45,651 nt of DNA, from the NCBI RefSeq assembly GCF_023227745.1, contig NZ_JALKBX010000002.1:1-45651 (forward strand), written 5' to 3'. This document shows positions 15,410-25,135 of this stretch, piece by piece. The DNA comes from Natroniella acetigena (lineage in GTDB: Bacteria; Bacillota; Halanaerobiia; Halobacteroidales; Halobacteroidaceae). The position numbers and the translations under genes are program-made. Position 1 is the stretch's first letter. Each line of letters begins with the position of its first letter. The notes beneath the pieces are model-generated. The model saw nothing but the letters and a program-made list of their open reading frames with translations. It was not told the DNA's origin and searched no databases.

Positions 15410-16300
15410 TTAAGTTGAGAAATGATGTTTCCCGATTATTGTCTCACTTCGCATATTATCAAACATCCATTGTGATGTTGCAGTAACAGGATTATAATAG
15501 AATATTGCTCCTCTACTAGGATCCCAACCTTTTAAAGCATCTTCAACAGCATCTCTTGCTTCCTGATCTGGTTGTAACCAGAACTGTCCATCATGCACTG
15601 CAGTAAAAGCCCATGGTTCAAAAACAACATCTTTAATAGTATTAGGGAATTCAGAATCTTCAACTCGATTTAAGACAACTGCTGCTATTGCTACCTGCCC
15701 CTCATAAGGTTCACCACGTGCCTCTGAGTGAACAGCTCTTGCTAATAATTCAAATTCTTCATCTGTAATATTCATTCTATGATTTGAAGAGCTTTGTGTT
15801 GTTTGAGTAGCTGGTGTTCTTTGCACGTTTGTTTGAACATTTGTTCGAGCACTAGCTTGCTTAGTAACGTTAGAATGTGGAATAGTTAACATTCTTCCAG
15901 TACGAATTAAATCGGAGCTTAAATTGTTCCAAGCTCTAAGTTCTTGAACAGTTGTATTGAAACTTCTAGCGATACTAGACAAGGTATCACCACGTCTAAC
16001 TTGATACTGTCGTGAAGTTAAGTCATTAATTGTTCGCCAATCAGAAATCCCGTCAATTCTTAAACCATTATTCTGTTGATATCTAACTACTGCTCTTTCA
16101 GTCAATTGACCATAATAGCCAGTTATTGGCCCAAAATAGTAACCAAAACCTGCCAATCTAGTCTGTAATTCCCTTACATCATCACCATCATTGGTAAATG
16201 ATAATGGTCTACTACCCAATGAAGCTGCCTCTGCTGCAGGTACTAACACCATCGCTGTTAAGAGCATTACTGCCACTACTAATATAGTTTTTTGCTTCAT
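15410..16300 (-). CDS. SleB-like cell wall hydrolase with PGBD and LysM domains
   Basis: The 296-residue exported protein has a signal peptide (about 1-25, ending AEA-A). It continues with a PG_binding_1 domain (about 36-93), a LysM domain (about 98-141), a Thr/Gln/Ser-rich linker (145-175) and a Hydrolase_2 (SleB-type lytic transglycosylase) domain from 184 to the end. The probable catalytic glutamate is Glu193 in HSEARGEPYEGQ. SleB degrades spore cortex at germination. The LysM domain between PGBD and the catalytic part differs from Bacillus SleB, so a role in germination or mother-cell lysis is inferred. AAAGGAGGAGAG precedes the ATG. Confidence 0.88.
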   Translation of the reverse strand: MKQKTILVVAVMLLTAMVLVPAAEAASLGSRPLSFTNDGDDVRELQTRLAGFGYYFGPITGYYGQLTERAVVRYQQNNGLRIDGISDWRTINDLTSRQYQVRRGDTLSSIARSFNTTVQELRAWNNLSSDLIRTGRMLTIPHSNVTKQASARTNVQTNVQRTPATQTTQSSSNHRMNITDEEFELLARAVHSEARGEPYEGQVAIAAVVLNRVEDSEFPNTIKDVVFEPWAFTAVHDGQFWLQPDQEARDAVEDALKGWDPSRGAIFYYNPVTATSQWMFDNMRSETIIGKHHFST

Positions 16301-16369
16301 TTCTCTCCTCCTTTGACTTTAATTACTCAAATGTGTTTGGTTCAATCAATTATACTTAATCTGCAGATA

Positions 16370-16398
16370 ATTATATATAATTAATTTTAACTTATCAA
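16370..16398 (-). promoter_or_regulatory. Promoter of the PGBD-LysM SleB-like gene
   Basis: TTGATA and a perfect TATAAT are 17 bases apart, about 70 bases upstream of the start codon. It looks like sigma-A rather than a forespore promoter, although the AT-rich context lowers certainty. Confidence 0.5.
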
Positions 16399-16450
16399 AA
16401 GAAGTTATTATGATATTTGGAAATAAATATTAAAAGAGTTGCTAAGTAAT

Positions 16451-16490
16451 AAAAAACCTTTAATCCCCAGCTGGGGATTAAAGGTTTTTT
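16451..16490 (-). terminator. Terminator overlapping the stop of the two-LysM gene
   Basis: AAAAAACCTTTAATCCCCAG is directly followed by its reverse complement. The hairpin overlaps the TAA stop at 16489-16491, and the descending arm ends in TTTTTT on either strand. It isolates the two SleB-like genes from each other. Confidence 0.88.
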
Positions 16491-17427
16491 ATCTCGCAAA
16501 AACATGATTTCCAATTTCAACAACCACATCTCGTGTTTCAAACCAAGAAATATAATTAGCAGTGCGTGGATTATAAAAGTATACAGCACCACGGGTTGGA
16601 TCTTCTCCTCGTAAAGCAGCTTCAGCTGCTCGATAAGCTGTTCTATTTGGTGTTAAATCAATCTGTCCATCAAAGACCGGTGAAAACTGTCGAGGTTGAT
16701 AGATCACATCCCTAATACTATCAGGAAAGAAAGAATCAATTACACGATTTAATACCACAGCTCCAACTGCTACTTGTCCCATATACGGTTCACCTCGTGC
16801 TTCTCCATGAATTATTCTCGCCAATAATTCAACCTCTTGATCAGTTACAGTATGATATAAAACTTCCTTATCACTTAGATTATTGATCGGCAATTGAATT
16901 GTATCTCCTAATCGGATCACACCTGAATCACCGAGTTCATTCAACTCTTTAAGTATATCAATACTGGTATTAAATTCTCTAGCTAAATCATACAAGTTAT
17001 CACCTCGTCTAATGGGATAATCTAATGTCTCTAAATTACTAACATCAATTTCTTGGCGAGGACTCTCTTTTCTAATTTTCACTTTATACTCTTGGTTGAC
17101 ATCTAATTGATAATTATTTAATTCATCATCTGGTTGATATAATTTATTAATATTTTCTTGAATAGCTATCCCATCAACTACTTCATGATGTTCAGGAATT
17201 AATAACTTATCTTCCGCTCTAATAAATTCATCTTCTTTCAAACTATTAAGCTCTCTAATCTCCCGCACACTGACCCCGAATTGCCGAGCAATATTGATTA
17301 ATGCTTCACCTTCTCCTACGGTATAGACCAGTTTAACTCTAAAACTTGGAGTAGCCCAACTAACTTCAGCAGCTACTAGTATAAATAAAATAGCTAATCC
17401 AACTATAATTTTATTCTTCTTGATCAT
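16489..17427 (-). CDS. SleB-like cell wall hydrolase with two LysM domains
   Basis: This 312-residue protein is a second SleB-type hydrolase, related to the one at 15410. It has a signal peptide or anchor at 7-25, LysM at about 35-78, a linker, a second LysM at about 137-180, and Hydrolase_2 from about 198. The probable catalytic glutamate is Glu209 in HGEARGEPYMGQ. The catalytic halves of the two proteins share PNT/PDS-I-DV, PSRGA/PTRGA and YYNP/FYNP. A duplication followed by swapping of the N-terminal binding modules is likely. It ends directly in its terminator. Confidence 0.88.
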   Translation of the reverse strand: MIKKNKIIVGLAILFILVAAEVSWATPSFRVKLVYTVGEGEALINIARQFGVSVREIRELNSLKEDEFIRAEDKLLIPEHHEVVDGIAIQENINKLYQPDDELNNYQLDVNQEYKVKIRKESPRQEIDVSNLETLDYPIRRGDNLYDLAREFNTSIDILKELNELGDSGVIRLGDTIQLPINNLSDKEVLYHTVTDQEVELLARIIHGEARGEPYMGQVAVGAVVLNRVIDSFFPDSIRDVIYQPRQFSPVFDGQIDLTPNRTAYRAAEAALRGEDPTRGAVYFYNPRTANYISWFETRDVVVEIGNHVFAR

Positions 17428-17494
17428 CTTCCTACTCCTTTCTTAAACTTCTACTTTGATTTAAATACCATTTAAAATATTCTAGATAGCTTGT

Positions 17495-19609
17495 CTAATT
17501 CCTGTTAATTAATTTATCAGTTAATAAGTTTAATTTATCAATTACAATTTGGCTATCCGAAGGAAAAGATTTCAAAAATATATTCCCATAACTTTTACTA
17601 ACTACACGGTTATCTAAAATTATAACCCACCCTTGATCTTCTTTAGAACGAATCAATCTACCAATTCCTTGCCGAAATTTAATTACTGCTTTAGGTAACA
17701 TATAATTAAAGAAAGCATTTTGGCCATTATTCTCTATATCTTCTATTTTAGCTGCTATAACGGGATCCGTTGGGACTAAAAAAGGCAACTTAACGATGAG
17801 TACACAACTTAATTGCTTCCCGGGAATATCTACTCCCTCCCAAAAGCTAGCAGTTCCTAATAACAATGACCTCTGATTAGCTTTAAAGTCTTCAATTAAT
17901 TGGTGGCGAGACTTCATCCCTTGGCAGTAAAGATTGTTAATTTTTAATTGTTCAAGTTCTTCTAATAGTTCTTGATAGACCTGATTTAACATCCAATAAG
18001 AAGTAAATAAGACTAAACTATTCCCTTCTCTAATTTGAACAATATTCTTTATTGCTCCAACAACTTCTTTTACAAATGATTCATGCTTAGGATTAGGAAG
18101 ATCTTTAATTACTCCTGCCTGTAATTGGTTACGATAGTCAAAGGGACTACCTACTTTTAATGTATCAACTGTGAAATTTTGCAACCCCAAATTCTTACTG
18201 ATAAAATCAAAAGAATTATCAACAGTCAACGTTGCAGAAGTAAAGATTATTGAATCCATCTTTTCTAATAAATTAACCTCTAATTCTTTACTAATATCCA
18301 AAGGAGCAGAGCATAAACTACAATTATCAGCTTTTGGCTCCAACCAATAAACATAATCTGGCTGAGGGGTATTAATTATTTCTCCAATAGTTTGATTAAT
18401 CTTAGTACAGAACTCTATTTTTGCTGCCAACTCTACCGCTAAAACTTCAAAATTTTCTAATTCATCTTCTGCTAATGTTAATTCTTCAAATATTTCTTCC
18501 ATCCCTTGTCTTAAACTACTTAAATCCAATAAAAAGTTCTCTACTTCTATCTTAATAACTTCTTTCCATAATTTTTCGTTTCTAACTTCCTCTGTTAATC
18601 TGACCTTATATTCTTTAAAATTATCTTCTGAAAATTTAATTAACTGATTAAATAAACTATGTACCCTATCAGTTAATTTCCTAACTAAAGGAACCAAGTC
18701 ATTATCAATTCGCTTTTGAAACCTTTGCTTTAACTTATCCTTTAATTTACTACTGACCAATCTTAGCTGTAATAAAACTCCGATTCCTTCTTCAAAATTA
18801 TATAATGATTGCAAAAATTTAATAATCCCTTCTTTACTAAGCTTCAGCCCTAAATAACTAGTAGCCACTTCTTCTATGTTATGTGCTTCATCAAAAACAA
18901 CCTTCTTGTAAGAAGGTAGGACTGCTGTTTGCTCTTCTAAATCCTGTTCTTTTCTTAAAGCAAGATCTGCAAATAACAAATGATGATTTACAATCAACAG
19001 ATCAGCTTCTTCAATTTCCCTTCTAGCAAAAATAAAATGGCATTGCTCATAATAAGGACAATTGGCCCGTAAACATAATTCACTTTTAGATGAAATTTGC
19101 TCCCATAATTCAAAGCCAACCTTAAAATCTAAATCAGAACGACATCCAGTTTCAGTCTTTAAGATCCATTGATTAATCTTTGCTAGCTTGTCATATTTAC
19201 CAGCAGCTAATTGAGCATGCTTTTCATATTGAATTAACCTTCTTAAACAGACATAATTTCTTCTACCCTTAACTAATACAGCCTTAAAATCCAACTCAAA
19301 AACTTCTTGTAATAACGGAATATCCTTATTAATCAACTGCTCTTGTAGATTGATTGTATTAGTTGAAATAATAATTTTTTGTTCCTCAACTAATGAAGAA
19401 AAAATACTGGGAACTAAATAAGCCAATGATTTTCCAGTTCCTGTCCCCGCCTCTATCAATAAGTGTTTCTTCTGCTTAAAAACATCGGTAATCTTCATCG
19501 CCATTTTTTGTTGTTCAGATCTATATTCATATTTAGGAAAAAATGAAGCTAACCTTTCATCAGGAGCAAAAAAGCCTTTGATTTGATCTAATTCTAACTT
19601 CAAACTCAT
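17495..19609 (-). CDS. dinG: DinG/XPD-family ATP-dependent DNA helicase
   Basis: The 704-residue superfamily 2 helicase has Walker A EAGTGTGKS (53-61), a DEAH box at 240-243 and a C-terminal helicase half with GTASFWEGVDIPG and QGIGRLIRS. Cysteines 121, 179, 184 and 190 are placed as the iron-sulfur cluster ligands of the XPD/DinG family. Such enzymes unwind 5'-3', including R-loops and damaged forks. The exonuclease domain of B. subtilis DinG is absent, so it resembles the exonuclease-free clostridial and E. coli forms. It lies 13 bases after nfo, suggesting a small repair operon. Confidence 0.9.
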   Translation of the reverse strand: MSLKLELDQIKGFFAPDERLASFFPKYEYRSEQQKMAMKITDVFKQKKHLLIEAGTGTGKSLAYLVPSIFSSLVEEQKIIISTNTINLQEQLINKDIPLLQEVFELDFKAVLVKGRRNYVCLRRLIQYEKHAQLAAGKYDKLAKINQWILKTETGCRSDLDFKVGFELWEQISSKSELCLRANCPYYEQCHFIFARREIEEADLLIVNHHLLFADLALRKEQDLEEQTAVLPSYKKVVFDEAHNIEEVATSYLGLKLSKEGIIKFLQSLYNFEEGIGVLLQLRLVSSKLKDKLKQRFQKRIDNDLVPLVRKLTDRVHSLFNQLIKFSEDNFKEYKVRLTEEVRNEKLWKEVIKIEVENFLLDLSSLRQGMEEIFEELTLAEDELENFEVLAVELAAKIEFCTKINQTIGEIINTPQPDYVYWLEPKADNCSLCSAPLDISKELEVNLLEKMDSIIFTSATLTVDNSFDFISKNLGLQNFTVDTLKVGSPFDYRNQLQAGVIKDLPNPKHESFVKEVVGAIKNIVQIREGNSLVLFTSYWMLNQVYQELLEELEQLKINNLYCQGMKSRHQLIEDFKANQRSLLLGTASFWEGVDIPGKQLSCVLIVKLPFLVPTDPVIAAKIEDIENNGQNAFFNYMLPKAVIKFRQGIGRLIRSKEDQGWVIILDNRVVSKSYGNIFLKSFPSDSQIVIDKLNLLTDKLINRN

Positions 19610-19622
19610 AATTACTATCCTT

Positions 19623-20462
19623 TCATCTTACTAACTGCTTAAGTGTAGCTAAATTTTGTAGATCATCACCAAACTCATCAATTGGAGTCTCTAAAATAAA
19701 TAGTTTCTCCTGCAATTGAGGGTGGTTAACTAATCTCCTAAATCCTTCTAAGCCAATTTTACCTTGTCCAATGTGCTGGTGTCGATCCTTATTAGAAGCA
19801 AATTCTGTTTTAGAATCATTAACATGAATTACTCCTAATTTATCTAGTCCAAATAAATCATCGATCTGTGCCACTAATTTATCTAATTCTTCCTCGACAC
19901 GTAAATCATAACCTGCTGCAAAACCATGACAGGTATCATAACAGAGTCCTATTCTATCAATATTAGTTATTGGCTTTATCATCTCTTTTAATTCTTCTAG
20001 ACTAGAACCTAAAGCTGTTCCTGCTCCAGCGACATTCTCTAATAAAATACGGACTTCAGGATCAGTTCTCTCTAAAACCTGTTGTAATGCTGCTGTTATT
20101 CTAACAATTCCTGCTTCGACACCTGAACCTGTATGGCTACCTGGATGTAAAACTAAATACTCAATCCCTAATCTATCAGCCCGCTTAACCCCCGCTACCA
20201 AAGCATCAATGGATTTTTGATATAACTCATCTTTAGGAGAAGCTAAATTGATTAAATAAGGGGTATGAATTACTGCTGATTCTATTTGGTATTGCTTTAA
20301 ATTCTCTTTAAATTTATTTGCTTCTTCAGCACTCAACTCCCTTGCCTTCCAACCCCTTGGATTAGTAGAAAACATTTGAAAAGTATTACAGCCTAACTCA
20401 GCTGCTCTAATAACTGCTTGGTCAACTCCTCCAGCAATTGATGTATGGACACCAAATTTCAT
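19623..20462 (-). CDS. nfo: Endonuclease IV (AP endonuclease)
   Basis: Endonuclease IV cuts DNA 5' to abasic sites using a three-metal centre in a TIM barrel. From ATG 20462 it has 279 residues, the family length; AGGAGTGAG precedes this ATG, whereas the frame extends upstream only into a repeat. Visible motifs are KFGVHTSIAGG at the start, LVLHPGSHTG, LLENVAGAG, GLCYDTCHGFAAGYD and GVIHVNDSK, which hold the metal-binding residues. It is followed closely by dinG. Confidence 0.96.
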   Translation of the reverse strand: MKFGVHTSIAGGVDQAVIRAAELGCNTFQMFSTNPRGWKARELSAEEANKFKENLKQYQIESAVIHTPYLINLASPKDELYQKSIDALVAGVKRADRLGIEYLVLHPGSHTGSGVEAGIVRITAALQQVLERTDPEVRILLENVAGAGTALGSSLEELKEMIKPITNIDRIGLCYDTCHGFAAGYDLRVEEELDKLVAQIDDLFGLDKLGVIHVNDSKTEFASNKDRHQHIGQGKIGLEGFRRLVNHPQLQEKLFILETPIDEFGDDLQNLATLKQLVR

Positions 20463-20480
20463 ATCTCTCACTCCTATCTC

Positions 20481-20558
20481 AATTAACAATTTACAATGTC
20501 CAATGCACAATTAAATTCAAAATATCAAAATCAAAACACTGAAAAAATTAAAAACATA
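20481..20558. repeat. Heptamer array and A-rich core, third copy
   Basis: AATTAAC, AATTTAC, AATGTCC, AATGCAC repeats with period seven. It is followed by the block AATTAAATTCAAAATATCAA and TCAAAACACT, as at 6651 and 7493. It lies between nfo and the pnp terminator, immediately upstream of the nfo ribosome site. Confidence 0.72.
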
Positions 20559-20582
20559 AACTAGAATAAATCCAGTTTATGT
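20554..20582 (-). terminator. Rho-independent terminator after pnp
   Basis: ACATAAACT pairs with AGTTTATGT, and the minus strand continues TTTTTAATTTTTT. It begins about 27 bases after the pnp stop. Confidence 0.85.
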
Positions 20583-20608
20583 TCTTGAATAAAATTTATC
20601 TCTAATTA

Positions 20609-22723
20609 TTAATTATCATCTTTGTTCTGCTCATCCTTGTCAGCTAAAGCATCTTTACGAGATAAATTAATTCGGTTTCGGTCATCAATCCCTATTACCT
20701 TAACCAATACCTCATCCCCTACTTCTAAAATATCTTCTACTTTTTTAACATGGTGATCAGCTAATTTAGAAATATGCACTAATCCTTCTTTACCTGGCAA
20801 TACTTCAACAAAAGCACCAAAGTTAGTTGTTCGTTTTACTTTTCCTAAATACATCTCACCAACTTCAACATCCTTAGTTAACCGTTCGATCATCTTACGA
20901 GCTTCTTTGCCGCCTTCTTGATCTTCAGCTGCAATAAAGACTGTTCCATCATCTTCAATATCAATCTTTACTCCTGTTTCGTCAACAATCTTCTTGATTG
21001 TCTTTCCGCCTCGACCAATAACATCTTTAATTTTGTCGGGATCTATTTTCATTGTCATGATGCTTGGAGCATAAGCTGACATCTCTTCACGGGGCTCAGA
21101 AATTGTCTTTAACATTTCATCTAAAATATGTAATCTACCCACTCTTGCCTGCTCTAATGCTTCTTTTAAGATCTCTTTAGCAACACCTTTAACCTTCATA
21201 TCCATCTGTAAAGCTGTGATTCCTTCTCTCGTTCCTGCTACTTTAAAGTCCATATCTCCATTGAAATCTTCTATCCCTTGAATATCAGTTAAGATTGCTA
21301 CTTGATCATCTTCTTTCATTAACCCCATTGCAATTCCTGCTACTGGTGCTTTAATTGGAACTCCTGCATCCATTAAAGCTAATGTACTTCCACAGATACT
21401 TGCTTGAGAAGTAGAACCATTTGAAGCTAAGACTTCAGAAACCAATCTCAATGTATAAGGAAATTCATCTGCTGAAGGAATCATCGGTCTTAATGCTCTC
21501 TCTCCTAAAGTACCATGACCAATCTCTCTTCTTCCTGGTCCACGCAAAGGACTCGTTTCACCTACACTATATGGTGGGAAGTTATAGTGATGCATATATC
21601 TTTTAGATTCTTTCTCTTCTAACCCATCTAGAATCTGCTCATCACCTACAGCACCTAATGTAGCAACTGTCATTGCTTGCGTTTGACCACGAGTAAATAC
21701 TCCTGACCCATGTGCTCTTGGCAATAAACCAACCTCACACCAGATCTCACGAACTTCATCTAATTTACGACCATCAATTCTTACCCCTTCATTTAGAACT
21801 AAATTTCTGATCGATTCTTTTGCAACCTGATCTAAAGTACTTTTAACTACTTTAATCACTTCTTCATCTTCTTGATATTTATCTTTAAAATGCTCGATAA
21901 CTTCTCCCTTTACCTGATTGACTTGATCTCCTCGCTCAAATTTATCAGCAGTCTGTAGAGCTTGACTTAATTGATCTCCTACATAATCTCTAACTTCCTC
22001 TTCAATCTCTGCATCTTCAACAATTTTTAATTCAATATCTGCTTTTTCTTTACCTACCTCTGCAACAATTTCATTTTGTAATTTTACAACTTTTTTAACT
22101 ACTTGATGACCAAAATCAATAGCTTCTATCATTTCTTCCTCTGATACCTCATTAGCACCTGCTTCAACCATCATTACTGCTTCTTCAGTTCCTGCCACTG
22201 TCAAATCAAGTCCACTCTCTTTATACTGCTCAATTGTTGGGTTAATAATAAATTCTCCATCAACTAGTCCAACTTTAACTCCACCAATTGGCCCATCAAA
22301 TGGGATATCAGAAATAGCAAGTGCAGCTGAAGCACCAATCATCGCCGCAATATCAGGTGAATTATCAGAATCAACCGATAATACAGTAGCTACTACTTGA
22401 ACATCATGTCTCATTCCTTTAGGAAATAAAGGTCGAAGTGGTCGATCAATCACCCGTGATGTCAAAGTAGCTGCATCGCTTGGTCTTCCTTCTCGCTTAA
22501 TAAATCCACCAGGAATCTTACCAGCAGCATACAGTCTTTCTTCATAATTAACCATTAATGGAAAAAAGTCAATCCCTGATCTAGGTTCATCCATCGTAGC
22601 AGTTACTAGAACCACTGTTTCTCCATAACGAACTAAAACTGAACCATTAGCTAATTGGGCCAACTTTCCAGTTTCAATCGTTAACTTTCTTCCTCCTAAT
22701 TCCATTGACCATTCTTGTGCCAT
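20609..22723 (-). CDS. pnp: Polynucleotide phosphorylase
   Basis: PNPase is a 3'-5' phosphorolytic exoribonuclease of the RNA degradation machinery. The 704-residue protein has two RNase PH-like halves ([21 protein letters not shown] in the first, [19 protein letters not shown] in the second). A KH domain follows at about 555-612 ([13 protein letters not shown]), then an S1 domain at about 622-690 ([18 protein letters not shown]). The length is typical. It is cotranscribed with rpsO across a strong hairpin, as in many bacteria. Confidence 0.98.
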   Translation of the reverse strand: MAQEWSMELGGRKLTIETGKLAQLANGSVLVRYGETVVLVTATMDEPRSGIDFFPLMVNYEERLYAAGKIPGGFIKREGRPSDAATLTSRVIDRPLRPLFPKGMRHDVQVVATVLSVDSDNSPDIAAMIGASAALAISDIPFDGPIGGVKVGLVDGEFIINPTIEQYKESGLDLTVAGTEEAVMMVEAGANEVSEEEMIEAIDFGHQVVKKVVKLQNEIVAEVGKEKADIELKIVEDAEIEEEVRDYVGDQLSQALQTADKFERGDQVNQVKGEVIEHFKDKYQEDEEVIKVVKSTLDQVAKESIRNLVLNEGVRIDGRKLDEVREIWCEVGLLPRAHGSGVFTRGQTQAMTVATLGAVGDEQILDGLEEKESKRYMHHYNFPPYSVGETSPLRGPGRREIGHGTLGERALRPMIPSADEFPYTLRLVSEVLASNGSTSQASICGSTLALMDAGVPIKAPVAGIAMGLMKEDDQVAILTDIQGIEDFNGDMDFKVAGTREGITALQMDMKVKGVAKEILKEALEQARVGRLHILDEMLKTISEPREEMSAYAPSIMTMKIDPDKIKDVIGRGGKTIKKIVDETGVKIDIEDDGTVFIAAEDQEGGKEARKMIERLTKDVEVGEMYLGKVKRTTNFGAFVEVLPGKEGLVHISKLADHHVKKVEDILEVGDEVLVKVIGIDDRNRINLSRKDALADKDEQNKDDN

Positions 22724-22795
22724 AAAATCTAACCCCTTTCTACAATATTATCTTATTTTTAGCTATACCCAATTTCAAAATTTAAATACTAAAAT

Positions 22796-22822
22796 ATAAG
22801 AGCGGGGGTCCCCCGCTCTTAT
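22796..22822 (-). terminator. Strong hairpin between rpsO and pnp
   Basis: ATAAGAGCGGGGG pairs with CCCCCGCTCTTAT with almost no loop, and the minus strand continues ATTTTAGTATTT. It should act as a partial terminator or processing site, so that pnp gets less transcription than rpsO. Confidence 0.8.
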
Positions 22823-22831
22823 AATCTATTA

Positions 22832-23095
22832 TTATCCTCTAATGCCTAAATCACTAATTAATTTTCGATAAGATTCTATATCATTGTTTTTAAGATATCT
22901 AAGTAATCTTCTTCTACCAACCATCTTTAACAGACCACGTCTAGAATTATGATCTTGTTTATGATCCTTTAAATGTTCAGTCAGCTCTGTAATTCGCTCT
23001 GTTAAGATAGCAATCTGTACTTCCGCAGAACCTGTATCATTATCATGACGTCCATACTCATTTATAATTTCTTGCTTTCTCTCAGCTTCTAACAT
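22832..23095 (-). CDS. rpsO: 30S ribosomal protein S15
   Basis: This is S15, a primary 16S rRNA-binding protein of the small subunit. The 87 residues match the family in length, with [22 protein letters not shown] and the [18 protein letters not shown]-like segment (here [20 protein letters not shown]) that binds RNA. It has its own promoter at 23196-23224. A leader of about 90 bases might hold an S15 autoregulatory site, which I cannot define. A strong AAGGAGGTGAC site precedes the ATG. Confidence 0.98.
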   Translation of the reverse strand: MLEAERKQEIINEYGRHDNDTGSAEVQIAILTERITELTEHLKDHKQDHNSRRGLLKMVGRRRLLRYLKNNDIESYRKLISDLGIRG

Positions 23096-23195
23096 TCTTT
23101 GTCACCTCCTTGTATTTTAAAATCCCCAATCACCAAGTCAATCGCTGGAGCAACGAATAACCTAGTTAATGGTTATAAAAGCAATTCCATATAAT

Positions 23196-23224
23196 ATTTT
23201 AGCATACTAAAAGAAAAATGTAAA
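23196..23224 (-). promoter_or_regulatory. rpsO-pnp promoter
   Basis: TTTACA and TAAAAT are 17 bases apart, with TATGC just before the -10 giving an extended -10 TG motif. The -35 abuts the ribF stop codon. The same TATGCTAAAAT arrangement starts rimP. Confidence 0.72.
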
Positions 23225-24136
23225 CTAATTTAAGACTTTTTTAGCTAGTTCAACATCCTTTTTGATTCTTGTTACTAATTCATCTTCTGTAGTAAATTTA
23301 TTTTCTCCTCTAATTCTTTCTACAAACTCTAATTCCACCCTTTGTCCATAAATATTTTCACTAAAATTAAAAATATGAACTTCAATAGCAAATTGCTCTG
23401 TATTAAATGTAGGTCGTAAGCCTAAGTGGACTACCCCATCATAGACTTGCTTCTTAACCTTTACTCTACAAACATAAACCCCAAAAGGTGGTAATGCATA
23501 ATCAACAACAGGAAGTAAATTAGCCGTCGGAAAGCCTAAATCCCTTCCTCTCTGTTCTCCTTTTACCACTCTACAATCTATGGCTAAATTTCTCCCTAAT
23601 TGTTCCTTGACCTCACCTAATCTTCCTTGTTGGGTTAACTTACGAATATAAGTACTACCTATTTCTTGATCATTAATTTTCACTGCAGGAATAGCTTGGA
23701 CATTAACACCAAATTCTTTTCCTACAGAAGCTAATTGTTCAGATGTTCCTTTGCTTTGATAGCCACATCTAAAATCTTCCCCTACAATGATCTCTTTAAC
23801 TGAAAAGCGCTTGATTAAATAATCAATTAAAAACTTCTCAAAGGAAATTTTAGAAAACTGAGGAGTAAACTTCTGCAAAATAATCTGCTTAATCTCTAGT
23901 GATTCAATAATTTTTCTTTTTTGCCGCCAACTTGCTAATGCCTTAGGAGCTTTAGCTGGGGCCAAAGTCCGCAGTGGATGAGGATGGAAAGTAAATAAGC
24001 CACTATCATAACCTAACTGATTAGCCCTTTTGATTGTTAGGTTAATGATCTTTTGATGACCTAAATGAATCCCATCAAAAGTACCTAAAGTCATTACTAC
24101 AGGACGATTATGAGCTTTATTATATATTATCTCCAA
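23225..24136 (-). CDS. ribF: Bifunctional riboflavin kinase/FAD synthetase
   Basis: RibF phosphorylates riboflavin and adenylylates FMN to FAD. The N-terminal nucleotidyltransferase shows TLGTFDGIHLGHQKII (about 16-31), and the kinase half shows RDLGFPTANL with GVYVCRV. The 303-residue length is usual. The start codon is TTG at 24136, supported by AAAGGAGAGG five bases upstream. It follows nrnA directly; truB, often beside ribF, is absent. Confidence 0.96.
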   Translation of the reverse strand: MEIIYNKAHNRPVVMTLGTFDGIHLGHQKIINLTIKRANQLGYDSGLFTFHPHPLRTLAPAKAPKALASWRQKRKIIESLEIKQIILQKFTPQFSKISFEKFLIDYLIKRFSVKEIIVGEDFRCGYQSKGTSEQLASVGKEFGVNVQAIPAVKINDQEIGSTYIRKLTQQGRLGEVKEQLGRNLAIDCRVVKGEQRGRDLGFPTANLLPVVDYALPPFGVYVCRVKVKKQVYDGVVHLGLRPTFNTEQFAIEVHIFNFSENIYGQRVELEFVERIRGENKFTTEDELVTRIKKDVELAKKVLN

Positions 24137-24160
24137 TCTAACCTCTCCTTTCAGGAGACT

Positions 24161-25135
24161 TTACTTATCTTTAGCTAGCTGCTCTTTTATTGCCCTGATT
24201 ACTTCTTTTTCTACCTCTTCTAATTTAAGATTAATTGTACAGCCAGCCGCTCGCGGATGACCTCCGCCACCAAATAAGTCTGCTACTTGATTAACTTTTA
24301 AGTAATTATTAGATCTTAAGCCAACTCTAATCTCTTGCTCCTCAACTTCTTTAAATAAAACTCCAACCTCTGCTCCTTTTAAAGTACGAGGATAATTGAC
24401 CAACCCTTCAGTATCTTCTAACTCAGCACCAACTTCTTCTAACATTTCTCGGCTAACCTTTAACCAAGCTATCTTTCCCGTTGAATCAACTTGTAAATCC
24501 TGTAGGACTTTACCACGTAAGATTAAATTTTGATAGGAGTTAGTCTCTAGTACATGTTTAGCAATTAAAGATGGATCTACACCATAATTCAATAGTTCAG
24601 CCATAATCTGATGGGTCAGACTGGTAGTGTTAGAATAACGAAAAGAGCCTGTGTCAGTAATCAAACCGGTTGCTAATACTGTTGCTATCTCAGAAGTCAA
24701 TTCTACTTCTTTCATTTCTTGTTGGATGTTATAAATTAATTCTACTGTAGCAGCAACCTCAGCTACTAAATTATAATCTCCAAATAAATTGTTATCCTCA
24801 TGATGATCAATGTTAATGACTATTTGTTCTGTAACTAACTCCTGCACTCTAGCTATTCGCTCCAAGTTACTACTATCTACTACTACAATTAAGTCAACAT
24901 CTACTGTTAAACCCTCTTCATACTGTTGTACTTCTTCAATATTAGGTAAAAATGTAAAGCAATCAGGAATAGAATCATCTATGATAATAGTAGTTTTTTT
25001 TCCTAATTGCTCCATCATCAATTTTAAAGCCAACATAGAACCCAGATTATCTCCATCAGGACTGATATGACCGGTTAGTAAGATATTTTCAGCATCCTTA
25101 ATTGAATTAATTACTGCAGAAATCTTCTCATTCAT
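24161..25135 (-). CDS. nrnA: DHH/DHHA1 phosphoesterase, NrnA type
   Basis: NrnA-type enzymes degrade very short RNAs (nanoRNA) and dephosphorylate 3'-phosphoadenosine 5'-phosphate. From ATG 25135 the protein has 324 residues. This start has GGAG six bases upstream and overlaps the rbfA end by eight bases, whereas the upstream ATG at 25150 has no site. Motifs are GHISPDGDNLGS, VVDSSN, the family-defining IDHHEDN, and a C-terminal GGGGHPRAAGC of the DHHA1 domain. The rbfA-nrnA neighbourhood is common in Clostridia. Confidence 0.94.
   Translation of the reverse strand: MNEKISAVINSIKDAENILLTGHISPDGDNLGSMLALKLMMEQLGKKTTIIIDDSIPDCFTFLPNIEEVQQYEEGLTVDVDLIVVVDSSNLERIARVQELVTEQIVINIDHHEDNNLFGDYNLVAEVAATVELIYNIQQEMKEVELTSEIATVLATGLITDTGSFRYSNTTSLTHQIMAELLNYGVDPSLIAKHVLETNSYQNLILRGKVLQDLQVDSTGKIAWLKVSREMLEEVGAELEDTEGLVNYPRTLKGAEVGVLFKEVEEQEIRVGLRSNNYLKVNQVADLFGGGGHPRAAGCTINLKLEEVEKEVIRAIKEQLAKDK

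Noticed and set aside
16395-16592. Minus-strand open frame of 65 codons between the SleB-like genes
   Set aside because: It overlaps the end of the two-LysM gene in another frame and passes through its terminator.
23102-23195. S15 autoregulatory RNA in the rpsO leader
   Set aside because: A leader exists and S15 leaders are known in other bacteria, but I could not identify a specific S15-binding structure by eye.
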